From positions 682,001-746,000 of the forward strand of contig JBLDXI010000064.1 of NCBI GenBank assembly GCA_047495785.1: 64,000 nucleotides of DNA, given 5' to 3'. Below, one piece after another: positions 21,513 to 31,666 of the stretch. Positions within the stretch are counted from its first letter, which is position 1; the number at the start of each line of letters is the position of its first letter. The position numbers and the translations under genes were made by a program. Origin of the DNA: Lepidodermella squamata. Taxonomy: Eukaryota; Gastrotricha. The notes under the pieces were generated by a model. The model did not search any database. It saw only the letters and a list, made by a program, of their open reading frames with translations, and was not told the origin of the DNA.

Positions 21513-21619
21513 TCTACATCAAAGCTACCTATTTATTGTTGATCGAGAAAACATTTAGCCTAGTGGCTTCTATTTCTCTTGCAATAAATAATAGGTTAAA
21601 AATATGCGCCCGCACAAGA

Positions 21620-21864
21620 GGCCGCATTTGCATAATATATGCACACACTAATAATAATAATAGTATAACGCCGACTGAAAATCGTTTAAATAGCTGTAGC
21701 TTAACCCCAGATGGTCCAAGTGCATCAATTTTTACATATTCTTCATCCTCGCATCAAGACGGTCATTTTGATACCGGTTTCGAGGCTAAATTCGACAAAT
21801 TAAGAAAATTTGTTTTCCCATGTGGGTATAGCATGGTTAAGCAACATTACTGCACGGCGCCGAC
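21620..21864 (-). repeat. Right terminal inverted repeat of the 14.1-kb element
   Basis: It is the reverse complement of 7766-8010 with scattered differences. The reading frame 21536-21864 runs through it into receptor exon 2, but its protein sequence is simply the TIR translated and is not conserved receptor sequence. Confidence 0.85.
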
Positions 21865-22498
21865 GATGGCCATCTGTAGCGCGCTGTCCTGTGTCATCAT
21901 GTCCTTCGCCCCGTTTCCAGTGATGAGTGTTCAACAGCTGGCGCTAATCGACAGCAGCAACAGCAGCAGCAGCAGCAGCAATACGAATCCTGTACGCATA
22001 TGCGGGTTTTTCGTCAGCCGCCTCGCCGGCCCAGTCGACAGCCTGATCGTCGGAGTAGGACTTTTCATGTTCTATTCCCAGGCAGCTTGCTCAGGCTTGG
22101 CGTACAACTATTGGAAAGTTTTCAGAACTATCCGAACCGCTCGTTTGAGATTGCGAGGCGTCACTTCAATGGAAGACAAGTGGTATCGTAAAGAGTTGTT
22201 CATCGCCAAGCAGTCGCTAGCGGCTTTCCTCGTCTACTTCGCGTGCCATATGCCGCTGACAACGCACTTTCTCATGTCTCTTTTCTACCGCGAAGTTGGC
22301 CCCAGGCACGCAAGCGGCGACCTGCTCAAGTACAGCCTAATCTGCTTATTACTTGAGATGGTCCTTTCGGTCTTCATTAGGACACTGAAACCAGGGTTCT
22401 ACGATCGCATGAATTCAGCAATCATTACTCGATTAGGTGCAACGTGTCGCACATTCAGTCTGCTGAAAGCAGCTCGACTACGCATCAGCCCGTCTTAA
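21865..22498 (+). pseudogene. 7TM receptor, type I: remainder of exon 2 of the gene begun at 6536
   Basis: After GATGGC (21865-21870, the duplicated target) the frame continues as AICSALSCVIMSFAPFPVMS and covers TM4-TM7 to a TAA at 22496-22498, without defects. It includes a Ser/Asn-rich loop (expanded AGC repeats), RICGFF, LAYNYWKVFRTIR, ELFIAKQSLAAFLVYFA and a C-terminal KAARLRISPS like the paralogues. It has no acceptor or exon 1 of its own. Joined to 6536-7765 it restores a 377-residue receptor. Confidence 0.85.
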
Positions 22499-23189
22499 AA
22501 TATCCACTTGAAAAATGAATGAAAAATGAACGCATGCTATGAGGATTTTGTAAACCTTATTGATGCGCTGGAACATGTTCACAGTTTTCTGTTGACTGAT
22601 TGATCGAGTCATTGAACAGAATACTACTTTTTTAAGCAAACGATTGGTTGTTACAAACAATTTTTTGGTAGTTTCTCGCGAGTGAAAATTATTGTGTTGC
22701 ATTGGTGAAAATTACATGACATTGTTACCAATAATGCGAGCGAAACGAGAAAAGTTTGAGGATTTTCAACTAGAAAAGGCTTCGAAATCACCTAAAAATG
22801 AGGTTACAGCAGTCGCATTCAGGCGATACTTCGATTTCGGTTGTTAAATTTGGTCCGATTGGTTGTTACATTTTAACATGTGTAACATGCTTAAAAAACA
22901 CTGTATTAAGTATTGCGCATATTCAGGTCGCCAAGGACTTCGAAGACGAGTGAAAAACGAGCAAGCGGAGCGAGGCGCAGCCGAGTGGTGCGCGAGTATT
23001 TCAAGAGTTTTCTCCCGGTTTTTAGTTGCCTCAGTTTTGTGAATTGTGAAACCTTATCTCTGCATCTTGAAGGCTGACGGAGCAATGACAGGTAATGACA
23101 GCACTAAGTTTTTGTGCGGATAAATAACGAATTTTCAATGTCTCAGCTATGAAAAATGTCTCCGGACGGATGACACCCACGGGTCCCCT
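22499..23189. other. Intergenic, no gene seen
   Basis: Only the GCGAGCGAAACGAG and AGCGGAGCGAGGCG phrases stand out. Nothing coding is recognised. Confidence 0.5.
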
Positions 23190-23356
23190 CGTCATTTCAT
23201 ATTGTGTCGACATAACCGGTATGCGGTACAGACGATTGAATAATCTTCAGCACAATGCAGCAGTATAGAACGGAAACATAAAGCTTTTCAAAAAAGCAGA
23301 TCTGCTATCAGCTATCAACTATCAACAGTGTAAAGCTCACATTCCAAATCCAACAG
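23190..23356 (+). promoter_or_regulatory. Conserved 5' flank of type II receptor
   Basis: It shares GTGTCGACATAACCGGTATG and GTATAGAACGGAAAC with the orphan flank at 3700-3870. It is probably promoter and leader sequence for the gene at 23357. Confidence 0.5.
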
Positions 23357-24845
23357 ATGACGACGAATTTATCGAACGCAACGATTGCAGAATCTATGCT
23401 ACCACTCACAAGTTCGTGGATTCTGGCTGATTTGCCTGACCGCGGTTTCAACGGCTCGAGGCCGTACTTCATCGGCTGGCTGCACGAACTGAGCAGTGAG
23501 TCGATTGAAGAGCGGCTGCCGTATACCCTGACAGTCGTGATTCTAGCCATTCTCGGAAGTCTAGCCAGTCTAGCTAATGTCGTAATCTACTACCGCCGTA
23601 ATGTTAAACGAGATTTCTTGATGCTTAGCTGTTTCGTAGCTGTTAGGAACGTTCTATGGTCCCTCAACTGGTCCTACGCGGTGCTAGTGACGTTGAGAAC
23701 TGGCTTCTGGGAGGCACGCCCAGCAGCTTGCTTGGTTGTATTCTGGAACACGGCTTCTTTGGGAACTTTCGGCTGCTTCGCGAGCATGCTCATCAGCTAC
23801 GAGAGACGGCTGTGTGTCTGCTCGACGGCCCTGTACCGCTCAAGCTCATTGAAAGTAAGTCTCATTGCGCGAACATGGTTCCTAAAACTCTCAGGAGAAT
23901 CACCCATGAGGGATGTTTGTTGATGTATTCCGGTTCAAAATTATAAGTTGGGATTAAATGGATCAGATTAGGGAAATTGTTTAAATTTACGCGAAATTGT
24001 ACAGACTATGGCGAAACTAATGAGGCCAATGGGAGAGTGATGAGCAGTCTTTGCCTCCCTCTGTAGAGGCTCATCTGAGATTGTTGTTATTATTATATTT
24101 CTGAATTTTAAATTCAGCTCGTCCTTCTCGCCGCTGGGTTCCTGCTATTCTGCGGCGGATTGTCGATAGTTTTCATCTTCGTGCCGTACCAGTCGCTCTC
24201 TGTCCAACGACTAGTGATCAACGGCATAAACAACAATACAGCTGTCTCGTTGTGTGGCTCTTTCCCCTATAAATTCATCGGCGACGCTGATACTGTTGTC
24301 ATTTCTATGGTGTATTATCTATTCGCAGTTCAAGCATCTTCAATCGGATTGGCGTACAACTACTGGTGAGAAATTTCACTCAATTAGATGGATTCCTAAG
24401 TTTATTGTTTAATGTTATTAGGAGGCTGTTCGCTCATATTAGAGCTGCTCGCCTCGGATGGCGGGATCGTCCAATACCGAATTCCGAAAATTTGAAAATC
24501 CTGAAGAACTGGAGGCAACGTGAGGTTTTCTTCGCGAAGCAGTCAATCGCTGCTTTCTTGTCGTACAACGCATTCCACCTACCGCTAGCGGTACATTTCG
24601 CCCTCCAGCTTGGCTATGTCGATCTCGGGCCGAGATTCGCCTCTCGCAGTTTCATGAACAACGGCCACGTGTGTCTCCTAGCAGAGTTGATCGTGTCTTC
24701 GGTTATCAAATCGCTGAAGCCAGGCTTCACGCGCAACTTGCCGTGGTCACGCCGCAACAACCAGGTGACCGCCGCTAGTATTGTCAAAGTCCCTACTAGT
24801 CCGTATCCTAGTCACAAATCACCAGCGACATTAAAGAAACTATGA
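23357..24845 (+). CDS. 7TM receptor, type II, three exons, intact
   Basis: Exons 23357-23854, 24118-24365 and 24422-24845 give 389 residues. Junctions are AAA|GTAAGT, TTCAG|CTCG, TG|GTGAGA and TTAG|GAGG. The ectodomain has SSWILADLPDRGFNGSRPYF. Exon 1 ends after TM3 with SYERRLCV. Exon 2 carries TM4, the second loop with a glycosylation-like NNT and the Cys of SLCGSF, and TM5 ending LAYNYW. Exon 3 carries the basic third loop, TM6 (REVFFAKQSIAAFLSY), GPRFASRS and TM7 (VSSVIKSLKPGF). It is a plasma-membrane receptor of the local rhodopsin-like family. The extra intron at the TM5/loop-3 border separates types II and III from type I. The ligand is unknown. Confidence 0.85.
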
Positions 24846-24984
24846 TTGTGAGAAAGTAAAGCCAAATTTATAAATTACACGAAAAACATTTGATGAATCA
24901 AGCTGAATAGGTAATGTATCCCAGCGTTCGAAAACAATGGACCATGGGAGTACAGAAGTATCTCTAAAATCGATGGATAGGCGA

Positions 24985-25110
24985 TGACGAAATGCGGAAA
25001 CTCATAGTTCCGTACAACGACGGAGACGCTCAAAAATTGTTGTTTCGATAATATTTCGCCACCTCCATCCGTGCATTCTGTGAACAAAAGCTTCATCCGA
25101 GCTCAAGCGG
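24985..25110 (+). promoter_or_regulatory. Orphan copy of receptor upstream sequence
   Basis: GATGACGAAATGCGG..., ATAATATTTCGCCA and CCGTGCA line up in order with about 32217-32310 upstream of the type III receptor at 32629. No receptor exon follows here. Confidence 0.4.
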
Positions 25111-25384
25111 ATAAGACCTGCTCCCGGCCAACTTCAATCTACAATCTACCCACACATGTCTCCCATATCAAGCAAGCACAGCTGAAGTGGAGATGTGATT
25201 ATCGAGCCTAGGCATCCCTCATTCATGTGTTTTGAATTAAATTATTCATCTTGCAAGCATTCTTTCTTCCGGCGGATACCTGTGCCGTTTATTAGAAGCA
25301 AGGCAAAGAAAGTGTTGGGCATTTTGGGCATTTGCAGTAGCAGCAAATCAGATTCGACATTTGGCAAAGCGGAAAAGTAAGGCC

Positions 25385-25520
25385 TACGCCGTATCACATC
25401 CGCCACTAACTTGAAATTCGACCCGATATGTGGCGCGTAATCTTGGGATCTTGTCTGGGATATTTCGGCTGAGCTCGAACGGAAGCCGATTACGCATCTT
25501 CAACCTTGAGGAATCTTAAG
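25385..25520 (+). promoter_or_regulatory. Orphan copy of the 63.2-kb receptor's 5' flank
   Basis: CCGCCACTAACTTG, ATATGTGGCG, GGGATATT and GGCTGAGCTCGAACGGAAGC recur in order at 63085-63165, just upstream of the receptor at 63260. Here no exon follows. Confidence 0.5.
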
Positions 25521-26159
25521 GAATAACCGCAGGAATAAATAAATAGATATATAGATAAATAAAGACATTTATCCGTCAACTCTCACGAAAGGGAAAACAA
25601 TAAAGAAGGAACAACACAAACAGATGTGCCTAGGAATAAAATGTACTTCGATGAACACGCCCTGCTGCCTAACGAGATATTCACGCTGGTGACCTGCCAA
25701 GCAGAGCGCGTGGAAGACTAGTCTAGGGGACTGATCCTGGCCAAAACGAAATCGGTTCCCATCACACATAGGTATCGTTAGCGTCGATGAATAACTCGAA
25801 TTTATGGCTGTTTACGACAGTTTGAAGGTAATGAGTGACAAATGAAAAATCTTTTGTTCTTTGTCTCTTCTTCACGTTGAAAAATGCCGCTTTTACCTAA
25901 CACACGAGACCTTGAAACAACACAACAATGTTCTAACACAATGTTAAAAAAAAGCCAAAATCTGGGTTATTCAATGACGGTTATTCAATGACGCTAACGA
26001 TATGGCAACAAAATGAAAATCTTATCTTGAAGTAGTGCACACCTGGTCGATAATTTGTATGTCTGTTTACGGCCGTCAAGGCTAAGCTAACGCGGAATCG
26101 CCTTCTTTTTTGACAGCGATAGCGCAATTTTTTCGAAAAAATTGCTATCTAACACCGTC

Positions 26160-26426
26160 TCATTTGACATTCGAAACGCCAGTTTCAGGTCGCCGCGGAA
26201 ATCACCGTTCAAGCACTCGAAACGTTTCCGTAGATGTTTCTCCATACAGGAATCTAACTAACCGGACGCGAGGACATGATTTCTCCCCGCTAGTGACAAT
26301 TTTCGAGTGCTTCCTGTATTTCAACAATCCCCCGCCTTCAACAACCGTCTCTCTATATCTATAAGTTGCAATAAACAGCAGGCGATGGATTTTGCTAGCT
26401 AGCGCCTCAATTTTCGCCACCCGAGC
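26160..26426 (+). promoter_or_regulatory. Conserved 5' flank/leader of type I receptor
   Basis: It shares CGTTCAAGCACTCGAAACGT, TTTTCGAGTGCTTCCTGT and CAACCGTCTCTCTATATC with the 1.4-kb gene. Here the leader is continuous, without the antisense exon insert. Confidence 0.55.
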
Positions 26427-28071
26427 ATGTCAGTGCCGATGAATGCAAGCGTGCTGCAGGGCGGATCGTGGATAGTCACCGATCTGCCGGACCATGGGTT
26501 TGATGGACCAAGGCCGTATTTCGTGGGGTGGGCGCACGATCTGAGAACTCGGTCAATGGCAGATCGCCTGCCTTATACGATCGTAAGCGGCGTGTTATCA
26601 ATTGTTGCCATTATTGCTAGCCTGGTGAATGTCGCCGTTTATTACCGGCGCAACGTGAATCGAGACTTTTTGCTACTGAACGGCATCGCCTCCTTAAGGA
26701 ACATATGCTATGTTGCAACCTGGATGGGTTCGTTGCTGGTAACTCTGGCAACAGGTTACTGGGAGGCGAGCGACGCCGCCTGCCAGCTCACTTTTTGGCT
26801 CATTTCCTTCACCGGCAGTTACGGCTTGCTTCTCAATCTGCACATCAGCTACGAGCGGCGAGTGTGCGTCACGTCGAGCAGCATACATCGATCTAACCCT
26901 CTCAAGGTACCTATGAACTACTTACCTAGTAAGATAAAGAAGGGCACACGCAGTATTAATTATCTATAGCACTATGCAAGGGGAAGAAATTGAAACCCGA
27001 AACCGAAACAACCACAGGGAGCCCTTTGGTCTATAAATTGGGTAATAAAATACCCCATAGTTCGGGAATCCCATCACGCGAAGTAGGATTTTCAAACTAG
27101 GGGGTATTTTCGCCGGCCCCAATTTGTATTACCAAAGGTCCCCTTGTGGTCGTTTTGGTGTTTTCCACCTTGGCCTGCCGAACTGGGGAGTCCGATACGG
27201 GAGATCCTACCCCGTATCTTAATTCGAAGAAATAAGAATAGCCAGTTTTTCTCAATGAGGCCTACGCCAATAAAAACGGCCCGTATCGGGTTTGTTGAGC
27301 AGCTCCCTTTATTATCTGTTAGATTATATCTGTTTCTTGTCGTGCGTCTCCGATGTGGCAAGTCCTACACTGCCTTGAAGTGTTAGGAAACGTTTTCTAC
27401 TAACTGTTGATGATATTTTCACACAGCTGGTCGCGATGGCATCAGGCATGGCCATTTGTAGCGCGCTGTCCTGTGTCATCATGTCCTTCGCCCCGTATCC
27501 AGTGATGGCCGTTCAACAGTTCAGGCTAATCAGCAACAACAGCAGCAGCTGCTGCAATACGAATCCTGTACGCATATGCGGGTTTTTTGTCAGCCGCCTC
27601 GCCGGCCCAGTCGACAGCCTGATCGTCGGAGTAGGACTTTTCATGTTCTATTCCCAGGCAGCTTGCTCAGGCTTGGCGTACAACTACTGGAAAGTTTTCA
27701 GAACTATTCGATCTGCTCGTTTGCGACTACGAGGCGTCACTTCAATGGAAGACAATTGGTACAAGAAGGAGACTTTCATCGCCAAACAGTCCCTCGCTGC
27801 TTTCCTCGTCTACTTCGCCTGCCATATGCCGCTGACAACGCACTTTCTCATGTCTCTTTTCTACCGCGAAGTTGGCCCAATGCACGCAAGCGGGGACCTG
27901 CTCAAGTACGGCCAAATCTGCTTATTACTTGAGATGGTTCTTTCTGTCTTCATTAGGACACAAAAACCAGGATTCTACGATCGCTATCCAGCAATGATCA
28001 CTCGATTCGGCGCAACGTGTCGCGCAATCAGTCTGCTGAAAGCAGCTCGACTACGCATCAGCCCATCTTAA
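26427..28071 (+). CDS. 7TM receptor, type I, two exons, intact
   Basis: Exons 26427-26906 and 27427-28071 (both phase 0; AAG|GTACCT and CACACAG|CTGG) give 374 residues. The ectodomain has GGSWIVTDLPDHGFDG, almost identical to the 1.4-kb gene. Exon 2 is closest to 21871-22498 and has a Ser/Cys/Asn-rich loop (NNSSSCCNTN). TM3 ends SYERRVCV and TM6 starts ETFIAKQSLAAFLVYFA. The mosaic similarity (exon 1 like one paralogue, exon 2 like another) suggests gene conversion or unequal exchange. AATAAA at about 28118 is a candidate polyadenylation signal. The intron carries a small inverted-repeat element. Confidence 0.85.
27011..27150. mobile_element. Small foldback/MITE in receptor intron
   Basis: ACCACAGGGAGCCCTTTGGT at 27011 mirrors ACCAAAGGTCCCCTTGTGGT ending at 27150. 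Arms of about 45 bp include AATTGGG/CCCAATT and TACCCC/GGGGTA. There is no coding capacity. Confidence 0.7.
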
Positions 28072-28230
28072 AATATCCACTCGAATGAAAAATGAACTCA
28101 TATTATGAGCATTTAATAAAACTTCTTGATGCACTAGAACTTGTTCACGGTTTTCTGTTGACTGATTGATCGATAGACTGAATTACAAAAATTCAAGTGC
28201 CAAATCAGAAAAAATTTGTTTACTTAATAG

Positions 28231-29055
28231 GGTCGCCACGAAAATTCAAGCGAAATGGAATTAGATTAACCTATTCCCACCAGCGCAGTAATTTGTATTT
28301 GATAACTTTGTTGATGAAACGTCGGTAATCAATCTTTGCATTGCTTCGTCACAACATTCTATACTTCATTTACCTGCCCTCCATTTGGTTCTGGTCATGA
28401 TCCTCCAGAGCGACATCAGTCGCCTGGTCGAAATCCAGTTCTTCGCCGCTTCCGTCATCGCTGTGTCACTTTTATTTTTTAGTCTAACAGAAACAATGAT
28501 TTCGAAATTCGATTCCGAGGAAGGCAATTTTACCGTTGTGTGCTATTTTGAGAAATTTGAAGCTACACCGTCGTTTAGGGTGAGTTGGGCACTTACAAAA
28601 ATTACCCCCTGGTTGTATTGCATATTTACACGTTTCCAAGGGTCCGTAAAAATTTAATTCTCAGTTCGTCCCAGGTTTGGGGCAAATTGGGCAGCTTAAT
28701 CTTTATAAGTGGATAATGAATAACAGTAGTTTGAGACTGTTGAGTGGTCGAATGTTTTTTGATGCGCCATATGTCTAAAGCAGGTAATGGTTCGACTCCC
28801 GATAACAACATTTTTATTTGTTGTTTTTTACATCCGAAAGTTTTTTACTAATATACTAATATTTATTTCATATTCCAGGCTCTTCTCCTGACAGTCCCAA
28901 GAAGTCGGAGAAAGTTCACAAGGTTCTCATAATTAAGTACACCAATTTAACCAAAATACTAATTCGCCCCTAATTGTCCTTGGGGCGATTTTTGGCGCAA
29001 TTACCAGGCCATACCTGTGCATCGCCTCGGGTCTCGGTTTTTTCTTTGTTATCAC
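28231..29055 (+). repeat. Segmental duplication, copy 1
   Basis: GGTCGCCACGAAAATTCAAG at 28231 and the block from 28858 (TTCATATTCCAGGCTCTTCT, then GGTTCTCATAATTAA and GCCATACCTGTGCATCGCCT) recur in order at 31667-31965. The copy here has about 550 extra bases in the middle, including a tRNA-like unit. The duplication brackets receptor fragments and records cluster growth. Confidence 0.7.
28735..28805 (+). repeat. tRNA-like Pol III unit
   Basis: An A-box-like TGTTGAGTGGTCG and a perfect B-box GGTTCGACTCC (28789-28799) are suitably spaced. The acceptor stem is not evident. It is probably a tRNA-derived SINE head or pseudo-tRNA. Confidence 0.4.
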
Positions 29056-30303
29056 CAAAGCAGCCTAATGCCTAATATGTACATTGACAGAGTGGAAAAG
29101 TTCGATTCATTAAAGCTTGATCAGCATTTTGTCACCTGTGCAGTGCGCGAAGTAACGGGGTGTCGTTCGCGAGGCCGAAGGTAGAAAAGGAAGGTAGAAA
29201 GGCAGAGGGAACTGTTGTCATGCAATTTGGGGATGCTTTTCCGCACATGAGGCGTAGATGGGTTGAAAAGATTATTTCTGACACGAAAAGTTGTTCATAT
29301 GAATGTGGGGCCAAGTGAGAGAAGTAGCGGGGAGACGGGGAGAACGGTACTACCAGTTCGACCGGCCGAAAGAATGACACGATTCGCAGAGTACTATGAC
29401 AAGTTTCTCGAGAATTTGCGACAAGGTTCACTCTTGAAATGGAGATTATTTTCCTGACCATTCTTAATCGATTAATCCTTAATCCAAACAGCAGGCGAGA
29501 ATGTTCCTAGTTCCTAGATTTTTTACTATATTTTATGTACTTTCGCCCAAACTGTCGTTGACACCCTCGCTTTGCGCAAATTTTTCGCTGAAAATAGCTA
29601 AAAAGTTTACACAGCATTTACGTGCTGCGGAAACTACTTTAGGAAATTCAAAAATCTGAACATGTCGATAGGCTCGAGGAATTTCTCACGATTCTCGAGC
29701 GGTTCCGAGTATTAGAGTGTTGTAGTCCTAATAGCACAAATTTTTTAAAATAATGGCCTAGTTTTAATGTGAGACAATTCTTCCTAAAATATGACACTAA
29801 CAACAAAATGTCTTAAATTTTCATCCGCTATTTTGACTTATCAAATTTCGATTTTAAATGTTATTTTTTCAAAAATTTTCTCACTCCTTTTTCTCGGGGA
29901 AAATTATCTAAATATTTAAATAATTTTCACATCAACCTAAAAGCAAGGTACCAGGCACCCATAGGCCCCCATAGACGTAAAGACTTTCCTAATTAATGAC
30001 GCTCTCTCGCTAGCCCTGTATGTTGAATCTGGTATAAAAGCGGCTGTTGTAAACGAGGGAATTTGTAGAGATCTTCTCACGATATTCTCCCCTCGAATTA
30101 ATCGCTATAAACGGCTAAAAAGGGCAGTCTACTTTAAACAGCATTTAGGTGCTCCGGAGGAATAATAAGAATTAGCCTTGTTTCGTTTTGTTCCCAAAGC
30201 AGCGAATCGTAAACAATGTCTTAATTAATAACGCCCATACTAGGCCCTGCATGTTAAATCTGGTATCAACGCGGCTGTTGATGACGAGAGAATTTTTAAA
30301 GCA
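29056..30303. other. Intergenic, no gene seen
   Basis: A GC-richer patch at 29130-29460 is open on both strands but shows no recognisable motif. Similar phrases recur around 29975-30060 and 30215-30300 (CCTAATTAATGACGC / CTTAATTAATAACGC, then GTTGAATCTGGTAT / GTTAAATCTGGTAT and GCGGCTGTTG in both), a diverged direct repeat of about 80 bp. Confidence 0.45.
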
Positions 30304-30440
30304 AGCAGCAAGCAATGTTTTTTTATTCGATCAAAAGAAATAAACACGCACCGGCCACGGGTGGGCTTTGGGCGCGTCCCGGAATATTTTCGAATAACAC
30401 AATAAATACAGAATATCATATACAGATATAAGAATTTTTA
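30304..30440 (-). mobile_element. LINE 3' end, minus strand
   Basis: It is the reverse complement of the last part of the LINE tail at 31545-31660: AGCAAGCAATGTTTT and CACCGGCCACGGGTGGGCTT, then GGGCGCGTCCCGGAAT. It is a severely truncated copy lacking coding sequence, lying head-on to the plus-strand copy with a broken receptor between them. Confidence 0.7.
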
Positions 30441-30464
30441 AAGCATAATTTGCATTTGTTTCAG

Positions 30465-31203
30465 CTGCTGATTCTCGCCGCCTGTTCGTTCGTCATTTGC
30501 GCAGTTGCTAATGTAATATTTACGTTCGCACCGTTGCCGATAATGGCCCACCAGCGGCTGGTGGTCGACGGCATCAACAACAACACAGCCATCGACTTGT
30601 GCGGCGTGTTCCCGTATCGCTTCGTCGGCTCCTCGGACGTTCTCGTCCTGATACTCGTTGTTTTCTGCATCATCATCCAAGCAACAACGTTTAGCTTTCA
30701 ACTACTGGTAAGCAATTCCTAAGCAGTTTTCAGAACCTTTTAGTTACTGTTTGATTGAAGGAAGATATTTTCTCAAATTCGGTCAGTTCGTTTGGGCTGG
30801 AGCTCGAAGCTGCAAGGTCCCGATCGAGAGGCGCAGTGGTACCAACGTGAGTTATTCTTCGCCAAACAGTCAATTGCTGCTCGTGTACAACTTGTGCCCG
30901 ATGGCTGTTCACCCAGCTATGCAGATTGGCTATGCCGAAATAGGGCCTCGTTTCGTGACCGGTGACTACACCAAGTACGGCCATGCGGTTATCATGTTCG
31001 AGATCGCAGCTTCAGCTGTCGTCCGCACGCTGAAACCGTCAAATCGTGTTGCTACGCCTCCAAGTGCGACTAAAACACTGAAAACGCCAAGTGGCGCAAA
31101 TGGTCGGCAGAACACGACGACTGTGACTTCGGTCAAAGTCATTCAGATTAGACCAAAGTATTTTCTGCCTGAAACTTGGCGATCCACTTGCTACGCCTAT
31201 TAG
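30465..31203 (+). pseudogene. 7TM receptor, type III, exons 2-3 only, frameshifted
   Basis: Exon 2 (30465-30707) starts after TGTTTCAG and reads LLILAACSFVICAVAN through MAHQRLVVDGINNNTAIDL and FPYRFVGSSD. It is 243 nt instead of 248, a net 5-nt deletion just before the LAYNYW position. Exon 3 from 30761 reads KIFSQIRSVRLGW and REAQWYQRELFFAKQSIAA. The frame then shifts near 30881 by loss of about 5 nt before VYNLCPMAVHP and continues to GPRFVTGDYTKYGH and a stop at 31203. No exon 1 lies within reach upstream. It is a decayed fragment. Confidence 0.8.
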
Positions 31204-31222
31204 AAATGTCCAACATACTATA

Positions 31223-31660
31223 CATCTAATCTGCCATCTCTATCTTGGATGTGAATTTATTCCGAACCACGCTCCTATATCAAAACTAGCCTTGATCGAT
31301 AATAACAATTATGATGTTAATAATGTTGCTAATTCAATTATCGAATCCATATTAACTTGCAAATCCGTCAACAATATCTCACTGTCACGCATCTTAGCTA
31401 TTGCTTCTAACTACCTACTTGCTCTTAAATTACACGTTTACTCTAACAGGAATGATAATTAATGCGTAATAGGCCTGCTGCTGTCTCTGTACCTTCTTCG
31501 CCAACCTCTTATGTCTCACGTATATAATTATAATTATATTAGGTAGATAACTGTATTTATTGTGTTGCTTCGAAAACATTCCGGGACGCGCCCAAAGCCC
31601 ACCCGTGGCCGGTGCTAGTGTAATTATTCTGTTGATGAAATAAAACATTGCTTGCATGCT
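31223..31660 (+). mobile_element. LINE 3' end, plus strand
   Basis: A C-terminal frame (31223-31462: HLICHLYLGCEFIPNH, ... SIIESILTCK, ... LLALKLHVYSNRNDN) resembles the LINE end at 4.3-4.9 kb. A 3' UTR with the hairpin-like CCCACCCGTGGCCGGTG and AATAAAACATTGC at the end follows. It begins about 20 bp after the receptor pseudogene's stop. Confidence 0.6.
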
Positions 31661-31666
31661 AATGAG

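Larger units (their letters stand above)
7766..21864 (+). mobile_element. 14.1-kb TIR transposon inserted in receptor exon 2, carrying a 2A-MULE transposase
   Basis: The element is bounded by inverted repeats of about 240 bp (left 7766-8010, right 21620-21864). Both start GTCGGCGCCGTGCAGTAATG reading inwards. The 6-bp sequence GATGGC abuts both ends (7760-7765 and 21865-21870). Removing the element with one GATGGC copy rejoins receptor exon 2 in frame. It contains an intact MULE/SWIM transposase gene (9667-12748), possible minus-strand exons (8390-9310), and later insertions: a LINE, hairpin-rich repeats and a small TIR element. MULEs usually make 8-10 bp target duplications, so 6 bp is unusual. 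The two TIRs are only about four-fifths identical by eye. Confidence 0.85.
24846..26159. other. Intergenic with duplicated flank remnants
   Basis: No gene is seen. Two stretches resemble receptor 5' flanks and are listed separately (24985-25110 and 25385-25520). The short frame 25195-25380 has no recognisable motif. Confidence 0.45.

Noticed and set aside
7766-21864. Polinton/Maverick (long TIRs, 6-bp duplication, 14 kb)
   Set aside because: No DNA polymerase B, retroviral-type integrase, packaging ATPase or capsid frames are present. The only complete gene is a MULE-type transposase, and the tips do not begin with the usual AG.
21536-22498. A 320-residue protein fusing a novel N-terminus to receptor TM4-TM7
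   Set aside because: The N-terminal part is just the transposon's right TIR read through in frame. The same sequence appears inverted at the left TIR. There is no receptor exon 1 or acceptor.
29132-29461. 109-residue minus-strand ORF as a gene
   Set aside because: Both strands are open in this GC-richer patch, no motif or splice structure is recognisable, and no paralogue is seen in the window.
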